Origin: Chryseobacterium culicis
GTDB taxonomy: Bacteria; Bacteroidota; Bacteroidia; Flavobacteriales; Weeksellaceae
DNA length: 64,000 nucleotides
Direction of reading: 5' to 3'
Assembly: GCF_900108365.1 (NCBI RefSeq)
Contig: NZ_FNWQ01000002.1
Span: 124,001 to 188,000 of the forward strand
The notes beneath the pieces were generated by a model. The model saw nothing but the letters and a program-made list of their open reading frames with translations, was not told the DNA's origin and made no database searches. Below, piece after piece: positions 17,651 to 25,805 of this stretch (position 1 is the stretch's first letter; each line of letters begins with the position of its first letter). The position numbers and the translations under genes are program-made.

Positions 17651-20600
17651 ATGGCAGATCTCAATAAAAAAACAGTAAAACCCATCAAGGTTGAAAAACC
17701 GGATATGAATCCGGACCGCTCCCTGAGGGTAAATGCAGACGTTACTTCGGTAAGCTGGGACAAAACCAAACAGGGCTGGAAAAACGGGATGAAAAATAAT
17801 TTCGACTCCCTTAATCCTGTGTCTATGGCTAAATCCATTGCAGGAGGAGACAGCGCTCAGCCGGCGAAGGGGAATGGCGGCGGAGGTGGAGACAGTGCTG
17901 TAACCGCAGAAAAAGCCGCTCCGGAAAGCAAAGTGAAGCTGATCAAAGTTAATACACCCGCAATGCCGTCCACCGCTATTCAGCATACAAGTAAACATTT
18001 TGATATTGTTCTGGCCATTGATATCCACTGGACGTTGATTCCGCCGCCGCCATCTTTCATGTTAATTCCGCTGCCATTACCGCATCCGTTTATCGGGATT
18101 GTTTTTGACATCATGGATTACATTACCATCACCATTCCGATTCCTCAGTTTGCGAGAAACCTTATGCCATCTCTTCCGGAAAGCATTCCGATGGGAGGCT
18201 CCATCTACGTTCACGGAAGGCATAAAGCCACTACTACGACCAGTGTAATGGGAGTCTTGATTCCGTTCAGGCATATCACCTCACTTATTCCGGTATACAT
18301 CATTCCTTTTCCTCAGGAAGCTCCGCACGAAGGAGAGGTGTATTATGGTTCGCAGACCGTTCTGGCGCAGGGAAGTAAGATGAGTGGAAACCAGCCTCAG
18401 CAGGTGCTTACCTGTATGGGATTTCCTTTCGGAATGACAATGCTTCCTGCTATGCCGGACAAACCGAAGAAAAATCCACTGGCGTATTTCGCCTTTTACA
18501 ATAATTTTTCAAGCATGTATATCCAGATCAATACGGGCGGCCCTGTATTGGTGGGAGGAGCTTTTGTTCCCCATGTCTATACGCCAGGCGAAATGCTGAT
18601 GCGTCTTGCCGGTATGTTTTTAATGAGAAGCCTGACCAAGAAAATCGGAAAGCTGGGAGCAAATGGCTTAAAGAAATTCAACAACAGCGTTCTTAAGAAA
18701 GCACCGTTCAGCAAATTCAAATTGGCTAATGCATTGTCTAAGAAGCTTTGTCATTGGGGGTTTGAGCCTGTCAATTTAGCCACAGGCGCTATGGTTTTTG
18801 AATGGGATGATTTTGAGGTTCAGGGAAGCACCCCTTTACAATGGAGAAATGTATGGCACAGCGACAGACCTTATGATTTTGGCCCTGTAGGAAACGGTGT
18901 TTTCAATAACCATGATCTGTTTATTCTTCCCGAAGAAAACAATAAGTTTGCTGCTTGGATGCATCCCGACGAAAATATATCAATGCTGATTCCCGCCCCG
19001 GAAATCGGAGAAGAAATGACCTATTTCAGGGGTCAGAAAATAGGCCAGTACCGGCCAAGCAGCAGCATCTGGATAATAAGGAAAGGGACTGATATTTATA
19101 CCTATCAGCGTTTCCACCATGCTGCAGAAGGACCCATCTATAAAGTCATCCGTATTGAATATGGAGACGGAACAGTCAGAGAATACGAATATGAAGACCG
19201 GAATATTGTTCTTAAAATGATTAAGGACCTTAACACCGGTAATAGTATAGAAACGGTTATTCATCCTGAACATAAAAAAATCACAGAAGTATATTACTGC
19301 TATAAGAAACAAAAAGATCTGCAGATCCGGTATGAGTATGACGGCCGCGGAAATCTTACCCACGTCTGGGATCTTCACAAAAAGGCAATTGTCTTTGAAT
19401 ATGACGGAAAAAACCAGGTAGTGAAAAGAACCAACCGTAATGGAATGAGCTATCAGTGGAAATATGATAAAAACGGAAGGGTAATTCATACCAAAGGTAC
19501 AGACGGATATATGGAGGGAAGACTTCAGTATCACGATGAAGAAGGTTTCACTGAAGTTATTTATCCAAAACAGAACAGCAGAACAGAAGAATATCATTAT
19601 GATGAAAACTTTCTGGTCTATAAGAAAGTAGACGGAGAAGGTGGCGAAACATGGTATGATTATACCGCTCATAATGAACTGAAAATGATAGGATCACCTG
19701 AAGGCAGGGTAGAAGGATTCACTTATGATGAAATGGGAAATATTAAGACCTATCACAGCCCGGATGGAGAAGAATACCATTATCGGTATAACGAATTTGG
19801 ACAGGTCACAGCCCGTTTTTCGCCTTCCGGAACTTCAGAAACATGGAGTTATGATGAAGATGGTAAACTCTTAAGCTACACCGATCCCACAGAAGAAACC
19901 GTTTACTACGAATACGCCGATGGTGAACAACTTCCTGAGGCCAGCAGAAGAGGAGATATTATCACCCGCTATCATTATAATCAGAGAGGGCAGGTTACTC
20001 TTATTACCAACAGTGCCGGCGCTGAGCAGTATCTGAAATATGATGAATATGGAAGAATGCTCGTTTTCAGCCCCAAACCATTAAACAGAACCATTCTGAA
20101 CAGAGACAGGATGGGAAGGGTAATAGAGGTAGATGAACAGGGACAGCTTCCTTTAAAGCTGCGTTACGATGCTTATGATCTTCCGGTATACGCCACAGAC
20201 GGCCGTGCAGAATGGCTTCTGAGCTATACCCCATTGGGCAGCCTGAAACGTAAGGTAAGACGCAATGCCCTTACCAATAAAAAAGAAGAAACGGTAATTT
20301 TTGGATATGATGCCTATGAAAATTTAGTAAGCATAACCAATGAAAAAGGAGAAATTTATTCTTTTGAAAGAAATAATAACAATGAAATCATTGGAGAAAC
20401 GGGCTTTGATGGTCAGAAAAAATTCTTTGTAAGAGACAAAGACGGGCTCATTACCCAAAGAAGAACCCCTCAGGGAAAAAATACATTCTATGAGTATGAT
20501 TTAGGACGAAGAATCACACAGACTCATTATCCGGACGGAACCTGGGAAGCTTATCAATATGATACCTCAGGATTACTGATTAAAGCTGATAATGAGGACA

Positions 20601-22378
20601 GCAGCATCAGTTTCCAGAGAAATAAATTAGGACAGATCATCAGTGAAAAACAGGGTGAACATTCCATTCGGTATGAATATGACGGCCAGGGAAATCTCAT
20701 AGGCCTACAAAGCAGCCTTGGGGCAGAAATAGAATATGCTTACAATGATCTGAGACATCTTAAGACAGTCAGAGCAGCTACACCTGAACTTCAGCTTCCA
20801 TGGCAGATGGATCTGAATATCGGCCAGAGCGGAAAGATACTTTCCCGTGAAATGACAGGCGGAGTAGAAAGTACTTTCGAGTTTGATCATATCGGAATGC
20901 CGGTAAGCCAGAAAGTGAAAGTCAATAAAACGGACACAACTTTCCATAAAGATTATGACTGGGCCGCCGGAGGCCGGCTGTTCCATGTTCTGGACAGAGT
21001 GACGGGAGGAAGAACCAGATTTGACTATGATGCATTTGGAAGTCTCATCGCTGCAGAATACTCAAGTGGTGAAGTGCAGTATAAAAATCCTGATGCCACA
21101 GGGTGTCTCTATGAAAGTGCTAAAAGAACCGACCGTGTTTACGATAAGGGCGGAAAACTGATGCGCGACAAAAACTGGTTCTATCACTATGATGAGGAAG
21201 GCAATTTACTGTTAAAAAGTAAACGTCCGATCAACAATGTCCTGCCGGAGAATCACGAAGAAGAAGATCTCGTGCATCCTTACTACAAAACCATCGCCTC
21301 AGACTGGCTGAATACTCCTAAGCTTCCGGACGGAATCGATTTACCCGATGTTAATCCAATACCTTCCGCAGAAGTGCAAAACCCGGAATGGAACCCTGGC
21401 GACTGGGCTTATTGCTGGCATGCCAACGGAATGCTTACCAAAGTAAAACGTCCCGATGGAAAAGAGGTCAGTTTTAGCTATGATGCACTGGGAAGAAGAA
21501 TATCAAAAATTGGAGCAAAGAAAATAACTCGTTATATTTGGGATGGCAATGTCATTTTGCATGAATGGAGTTACGATATTGATGAAGTACCCGTAACCTC
21601 AGTAGATGACGACGGAAATGTCATAGCAGGAAAAGAACCTGTACAGAATGTGGTTACCTGGATATACGAGCGAAATTCATATATACCATGTGCCAAAATG
21701 ATCAATGGAGAAAGCTACAGCATTGTTTCCGATTATTTAGGCAGGCCTGTTCAGGCTTTTGATGAAGAAGGACAAATCGTCTGGAGTACAGAATATGATA
21801 TTTACGGAAACATTAAAAAATTAAAAGGAGACCGTTATTTTATTCCATTCAGACAACTTGGGCAATATGAGGATATAGAAACAGATGGTCTTTATTATAA
21901 TCGCTTTAGGTATTATGATAACGATAGTGGAATTTATATTTCTAAAGACCCGATAGGGCTATTTGGAAATAATCCCAATTTCTATGCATACGTTTTTGAC
22001 AGTAATATTTGGGTAGATCCATTTGGGCTTACAGGTACCTATATGTTTACTAATGGTTCAAAATGGTATATAGGAAAAGGGCCTTCCAACAGGATGTATA
22101 CTTCAATGGGAGAAAGAGTGGGAGGCAAAGGAAATGTTACTCAGGGAATACATGTGGATTATGGAGATAATAAAACAGGGCTGATGGTAGAAGCTGAATT
22201 AATGAGAAGAAATAATGCCGTGACCGCTATTGATTTTGATAATGCTATCAATTCACCAGGCGAAAAATTATTGACAGATGCACAATTGAATAATCCAACC
22301 TTATACAATGATATTGTAAAGAAAGCGGATGATTTTGAGACAAAATTTAATACTACAGTAGGAATAAAATGTTACTAG
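17651..22378 (+). CDS. PAAR-like/Rhs polymorphic toxin with GIY-YIG-like C-terminal tip
   Basis: 1575 aa. Residues ~100-340 form a PAAR-like region with hydrophobic proline-rich stretches (LIPPPPSFMLIPLPLPHP) and transmembrane-like segments. From ~370 (HWGFEPVNLATGAMVFEW, DUF6531-like) come dozens of YD/RHS repeats to ~1440. The core ends at the usual DPIG...DPFGL boundary (D1456-L1460), where Rhs proteins self-cleave. The ~115-residue tip has GTYMFTNGSKWYIGKG, a downstream Arg (GPSNRM) and an EAELMRR helix, the order seen in GIY-YIG nucleases. So a T6SS-delivered nuclease is likely. It overlaps the next gene by 10 bp. Base composition becomes more AT-rich in the tip, a sign of modular exchange. 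Confidence 0.88.
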   Translation: MADLNKKTVKPIKVEKPDMNPDRSLRVNADVTSVSWDKTKQGWKNGMKNNFDSLNPVSMAKSIAGGDSAQPAKGNGGGGGDSAVTAEKAAPESKVKLIKVNTPAMPSTAIQHTSKHFDIVLAIDIHWTLIPPPPSFMLIPLPLPHPFIGIVFDIMDYITITIPIPQFARNLMPSLPESIPMGGSIYVHGRHKATTTTSVMGVLIPFRHITSLIPVYIIPFPQEAPHEGEVYYGSQTVLAQGSKMSGNQPQQVLTCMGFPFGMTMLPAMPDKPKKNPLAYFAFYNNFSSMYIQINTGGPVLVGGAFVPHVYTPGEMLMRLAGMFLMRSLTKKIGKLGANGLKKFNNSVLKKAPFSKFKLANALSKKLCHWGFEPVNLATGAMVFEWDDFEVQGSTPLQWRNVWHSDRPYDFGPVGNGVFNNHDLFILPEENNKFAAWMHPDENISMLIPAPEIGEEMTYFRGQKIGQYRPSSSIWIIRKGTDIYTYQRFHHAAEGPIYKVIRIEYGDGTVREYEYEDRNIVLKMIKDLNTGNSIETVIHPEHKKITEVYYCYKKQKDLQIRYEYDGRGNLTHVWDLHKKAIVFEYDGKNQVVKRTNRNGMSYQWKYDKNGRVIHTKGTDGYMEGRLQYHDEEGFTEVIYPKQNSRTEEYHYDENFLVYKKVDGEGGETWYDYTAHNELKMIGSPEGRVEGFTYDEMGNIKTYHSPDGEEYHYRYNEFGQVTARFSPSGTSETWSYDEDGKLLSYTDPTEETVYYEYADGEQLPEASRRGDIITRYHYNQRGQVTLITNSAGAEQYLKYDEYGRMLVFSPKPLNRTILNRDRMGRVIEVDEQGQLPLKLRYDAYDLPVYATDGRAEWLLSYTPLGSLKRKVRRNALTNKKEETVIFGYDAYENLVSITNEKGEIYSFERNNNNEIIGETGFDGQKKFFVRDKDGLITQRRTPQGKNTFYEYDLGRRITQTHYPDGTWEAYQYDTSGLLIKADNEDSSISFQRNKLGQIISEKQGEHSIRYEYDGQGNLIGLQSSLGAEIEYAYNDLRHLKTVRAATPELQLPWQMDLNIGQSGKILSREMTGGVESTFEFDHIGMPVSQKVKVNKTDTTFHKDYDWAAGGRLFHVLDRVTGGRTRFDYDAFGSLIAAEYSSGEVQYKNPDATGCLYESAKRTDRVYDKGGKLMRDKNWFYHYDEEGNLLLKSKRPINNVLPENHEEEDLVHPYYKTIASDWLNTPKLPDGIDLPDVNPIPSAEVQNPEWNPGDWAYCWHANGMLTKVKRPDGKEVSFSYDALGRRISKIGAKKITRYIWDGNVILHEWSYDIDEVPVTSVDDDGNVIAGKEPVQNVVTWIYERNSYIPCAKMINGESYSIVSDYLGRPVQAFDEEGQIVWSTEYDIYGNIKKLKGDRYFIPFRQLGQYEDIETDGLYYNRFRYYDNDSGIYISKDPIGLFGNNPNFYAYVFDSNIWVDPFGLTGTYMFTNGSKWYIGKGPSNRMYTSMGERVGGKGNVTQGIHVDYGDNKTGLMVEAELMRRNNAVTAIDFDNAINSPGEKLLTDAQLNNPTLYNDIVKKADDFETKFNTTVGIKCY

Positions 22379-23043
22379 ATAAAACAGTAAGAAAAAATTT
22401 AGACGGGGAATATATAGTTATTCATGCTAATCAGTTAAAAGAAGGTACAGAATATGCTAAGCATTTAAAAATTGCTCAAATTCAGATAAGAGGGTTCTTA
22501 GGGCATGAAAATACTGAGTTTAAAGTCGATTTTAAAGAATTTGAAAAACTTTCAGATCACTTGAAAATTATTTCTTTAAGCACAATAGAAAATGTTGCAA
22601 ATATTGAATCAATATACTCTTTGCAAAACCTTGAAAAGATCTATTTAGAGAAGCAAAAATTTTCAATTGATATATCAAATTTCCATAAAATTAAACATCT
22701 GGGTAGTGAGTATTGGAAAGGATTGGTTAATTTTAATAAGGCTTATTCATTACAAAGTCTTGTCCTTACAAAATTCCCAAACACGAACCTTAGTGAACTT
22801 TCCAAATTGGAAAATCTGAAAGTTCTCCATGTCTACACTTCGAAGATAGAAACACTGGATGGTATAGAAAATCTTCCGTTGGAAGAATTAGCTTTAGTGA
22901 AAAACAATAGTTTGGAAAATATAGAAGTCATTAAAAAATTGAAAATGCTGAAGGATCTTTTAATTGAAAAGTGTAAAAAAATTGATGATTATAAATCTGT
23001 GGACGAGATAATGGATAAAGTGAACGTAAGAATTATTAAATAA
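22369..23043 (+). CDS. Leucine-rich-repeat-like protein, probable cognate immunity protein
   Basis: 224 aa. Overlaps the Rhs stop codon by 10 bp (ATG 22369), the typical toxin-immunity arrangement. Residues ~60-200 contain irregular leucine-rich repeats (LQNLEKIYLEKQKF, LENLKVLHVYTSKI, LPLEELALVKNNSLENI). Cytoplasmic (no signal), which fits protection from a nuclease. Immunity function is inferred from position only. Confidence 0.7.
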   Translation: MLLDKTVRKNLDGEYIVIHANQLKEGTEYAKHLKIAQIQIRGFLGHENTEFKVDFKEFEKLSDHLKIISLSTIENVANIESIYSLQNLEKIYLEKQKFSIDISNFHKIKHLGSEYWKGLVNFNKAYSLQSLVLTKFPNTNLSELSKLENLKVLHVYTSKIETLDGIENLPLEELALVKNNSLENIEVIKKLKMLKDLLIEKCKKIDDYKSVDEIMDKVNVRIIK

Positions 23044-23065
23044 ATATGAAATTGAAGAAGTATAA

Positions 23066-23671
23066 ATGAGTAATATATCTCAAAAGATCCAGAACAATAT
23101 TGATAACATTGAATCATTAAAAAAACAGATCTCGGGATGGAAAAAGCTAAGTGATGAAGAACTTTTTCAGGCCGTTAAAGAATTTGAAAAAACTCCAAGG
23201 CTGGAAGTGTCAATATATTATAATTATCTTTTTAATGATGCTAAATTTGCCGATATCCTGTTAGATATTTATAAAAATAATACTGAAAATGCCAAGTTGG
23301 TTATTCTTCTCATTTCAGCAATAGGCAATATGATTCAAAGATATAATCTGCCAGAAACAAAGGATATTTATGAGTTGATGTTTGATAATGCTTACAAAAA
23401 AAACATTGGTCCTTATGTCGCAATATTTCTTCCAAGAATGGAGCATTTTAAAAATTACAGTAATAAATGGCAGTATTTTATGGAGGTAAAGGATATGTCT
23501 CCGAAGAAAGTAGCAGAAAGTTCTTTTGAAGTCATCATGGATATATTGGGCAGTGAAATTCCTGAAAATTATAAGGAAGAGGTCGCTAATTATTTCGACA
23601 AAAAAGCAGAAGAATCCAATAATGAATATGGAAGGCAATATTATTCAGATTTAGCGAATAAGTTTAAATAA
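23066..23671 (+). CDS. Helical cytoplasmic protein, putative immunity protein
   Basis: 201 aa, highly charged and helical, no signal or membrane segment. No family recognised. It follows the LRR-like gene by 22 bp and precedes another immunity-like gene by 3 bp; the AT-rich composition of this row of genes differs from the upstream Rhs gene. Probably an orphan or alternative immunity protein. Confidence 0.6.
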   Translation: MSNISQKIQNNIDNIESLKKQISGWKKLSDEELFQAVKEFEKTPRLEVSIYYNYLFNDAKFADILLDIYKNNTENAKLVILLISAIGNMIQRYNLPETKDIYELMFDNAYKKNIGPYVAIFLPRMEHFKNYSNKWQYFMEVKDMSPKKVAESSFEVIMDILGSEIPENYKEEVANYFDKKAEESNNEYGRQYYSDLANKFK

Positions 23672-23674
23672 TTT

Positions 23675-24178
23675 ATGGAATACTTTGAAAAAAAAGAGGG
23701 TAACATTTTTTTCATACCCTTATTCTTACCTGGAGGGGTAAAAGAAAATGTTAAAAATTATAAATCTTTTAAATTTGTTGAAAATGAAACATATGCGTAT
23801 GGAAGATTAATTGAAAAGAATGATTCAACCGGAGATCTTATTGAAATATTTAAATATACAGGTGAAATTCCAAAGGATAAAAATATAATTCTTAATTCAG
23901 GAAGATTAACAGAGCCTATCCATACTACACTGGCTTTTGACAGAAACAGATGGAGATTTATTTTGGAGACAGATCAGTATGATAAAAATAAAGATTCCAA
24001 TTATTCTGAAATAACTTTTATTCTGGGTACAGAAAATAGCTTTGATTTATGGAAAGGCGGAACAAAGCAAAGAATAAGTAATGACGAGGCTAAAAAATAT
24101 AACCCCTGGACTATCTTCAATCCAACAAGAGTTGAAGATGCTATAAAAACTGATAACCTGACTCTGCTCCAGCAATAA
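23675..24178 (+). CDS. Imm26-like putative immunity protein
   Basis: 167 aa. The N-terminus (EGNIFFIPLFLP...TYAYGRLIEKND) resembles the Imm26 family pattern of an IPL strand followed by a YGR strand, found next to polymorphic toxins. Starts 3 bp after the previous gene. Cytoplasmic. The Imm26 assignment is from pattern memory and needs a profile search. Confidence 0.6.
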   Translation: MEYFEKKEGNIFFIPLFLPGGVKENVKNYKSFKFVENETYAYGRLIEKNDSTGDLIEIFKYTGEIPKDKNIILNSGRLTEPIHTTLAFDRNRWRFILETDQYDKNKDSNYSEITFILGTENSFDLWKGGTKQRISNDEAKKYNPWTIFNPTRVEDAIKTDNLTLLQQ

Positions 24179-24187
24179 GATGATAAG

Positions 24188-24541
24188 ATGATGGAAACAA
24201 ATAATTTAAAACAAGCAATCAAACCCTTTTTTTGGGTAGAACACTCCAACAGCTTTTCTGTTTGTCTGGATGCAGGATCCTATAAACAGGAAATATTTGA
24301 TACCCGTGCCGATGAAGGTTTCGAAGGAAATGGCTATGATTGGGCCTCATTAGCAGATGTTTTTATCCAAGAAAAAAGACCCGATCTGATTGATATCATT
24401 CATTTCGATCCTGAAGCAGGAATGTTTTGTGCCTATTCTTCCGATTCAGAAAAGTTGAAAGAATTTATCTTAAACTTTAAAAATGCATGCGAAGATGAAA
24501 CCTTACTCAAAGATTTGTTTTCACGCGCAGAGCTGGATTGA
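24188..24541 (+). CDS. Imm51-like immunity protein
   Basis: 117 aa. Contains FEGNGYDWASLA (residues ~47-58) and FDPEAGMFCAYS, which match the pattern I know for Immunity protein 51. Starts 9 bp after the preceding gene. Known role of the family: neutralising polymorphic toxins of interbacterial competition. Its cognate toxin is not obvious here; it could be an orphan against foreign toxins. Confidence 0.7.
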   Translation: MMETNNLKQAIKPFFWVEHSNSFSVCLDAGSYKQEIFDTRADEGFEGNGYDWASLADVFIQEKRPDLIDIIHFDPEAGMFCAYSSDSEKLKEFILNFKNACEDETLLKDLFSRAELD

Positions 24542-24649
24542 TTTGGTTATACTGCTTCTTAAAAATACCTGTTAACAAAAAAATACGAAAACATGCCCAT
24601 ACCGCAAAAACAATAAATAAATTTTTAATCCAAATCCAATCCAATCTAT

Positions 24650-25144
24650 ATGAAGAAAATATTCTCCGAACTTAAAGGGTTCGTCGTGTTCAGTCCGCAG
24701 CTTTTAGCAAAATATCTGGAAGAAAATCATCTTGAGGGTAATAATATTTTAAAATATTTTGTTGAAAATGAACATGGCGATGAAATTACAAAATCAGGAA
24801 TTGCTATTCCCATCATAGGGGTAGAAGAAGATGATTACGCATTTCGGATATCAGTGAATGAAGAAAAAATTTTGAATGACAATGAGGTAGAAGTGGAGTC
24901 AAAAGGCTGGATATTCCAGAGTGCCAATAATGAAGTTAAAATAGTGGGCATTGGCTACCTAAAAGATATAGCCTCTATTAACGATGAAAATACCATAACT
25001 TTTTCGTTAGAAAACGGATGGTATTCTTTAAAAATACGGGGAGGAAATAAAAATGGCGAAAGATTATTTGAGCTGAATATGCAGAAACAGGATATGCATC
25101 CCGTCTTTAGCGGAGATGTCACCACTGAATATTATTATGGATAA
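24650..25144 (+). CDS. Hypothetical protein, possible immunity protein
   Basis: 164 aa, acidic, with alternating beta-rich stretches; no signal peptide. No family recognised. It is last in the immunity row, with a 108-bp gap that may hold its own promoter. Role by neighbourhood only. Confidence 0.5.
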   Translation: MKKIFSELKGFVVFSPQLLAKYLEENHLEGNNILKYFVENEHGDEITKSGIAIPIIGVEEDDYAFRISVNEEKILNDNEVEVESKGWIFQSANNEVKIVGIGYLKDIASINDENTITFSLENGWYSLKIRGGNKNGERLFELNMQKQDMHPVFSGDVTTEYYYG

Positions 25145-25295
25145 AAATATTTATTAAAAATGATATTCATAGTGGAGTATGCTCTTGTCATAGCTAAATA
25201 ACTGGTGGTGAGTTCTTAATATTCTTATTTTGAAAAACTGAAAATATGTATTCTATTGTGAAATTTCGAAAATCCAGAATTTTCACAAAAAATAT

Positions 25296-25326
25296 TTTGT
25301 CAGTAATAAAAAAATTTCTATATTTG
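25296..25326 (+). promoter_or_regulatory. Promoter of tRNA-Ser
   Basis: TTTG (25296-25299), 19-bp spacer, TATATTTG (25319-25326), ~35 bp before the mature tRNA. A textbook Bacteroidota promoter. Confidence 0.7.
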
Positions 25327-25360
25327 CACCACTGAAAACAACGGTATTACCGGAGTTTAG

Positions 25361-25445
25361 GGAGAGTTGGCAGAGTGGTCGATTGCGGCAGTCTTGAAAA
25401 CTGTTGACTGTAACAGGTCCGGGGGTTCGAATCCCTCACTCTCCG
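25361..25445 (+). tRNA. tRNA-Ser (anticodon UGA)
   Basis: 85-nt class II tRNA. Acceptor GGAGAGT (25361-25367) pairs with ACTCTCC (25438-25444), discriminator G at 25445. Anticodon loop CTTGAAA gives UGA, reading UCA/UCN serine codons. A long variable arm lies between the anticodon stem and the GGGGGTTCGAATCCC T-arm. CCA is not fully encoded (CAT follows). Confidence 0.95.
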
Positions 25446-25454
25446 CATAAAAAA

Positions 25455-25483
25455 CCTTAAATCAATTGATTTAAGGTTTTTTT
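25455..25483 (+). terminator. Terminator after tRNA-Ser
   Basis: CCTTAAATCAATTGATTTAAGG is an 11-bp-arm palindrome (25455-25476) followed by seven T. Confidence 0.85.
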
Positions 25484-25805
25484 ATTTTTAGGATGATAAA
25501 GAATCCTTCATCAAGCTTATTTTTCAGAAAGATGTTCCTCCCTAAAAAATCTGTATTAAAAAAGACATTCTGCTCTTTTCATCTGATGAAGAGTAATCAA
25601 AATATATAACGAATCCGTTGTACTTATCATGACGCCGAGATAATTTTACATCAGAAAAACAGATATTTAGATATTTGTAATTGATATTTCATTATGAATA
25701 GTAGAATTTAAGTTAAATGGCATAAGTGTATTTTTTGATGTGTTAATAGCAGTTAAATTCGCACAACTTTAATATGCTAATTATAAACTCAAATAACAAC
25801 ACAGG
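25484..25805. other. Gene-free gap upstream of the T9SS-Rhs operon
   Basis: No open frame of note. A weak promoter match (TTTG at 25734-25737, 16 bp, TAAATTCG at 25754-25761) lies 45 bp before the operon's first start codon. Confidence 0.4.

Noticed and set aside
18980..19672. 230-codon minus-strand frame inside the Rhs gene
   Set aside because: Antisense shadow; regular YD-repeat codons generate it.
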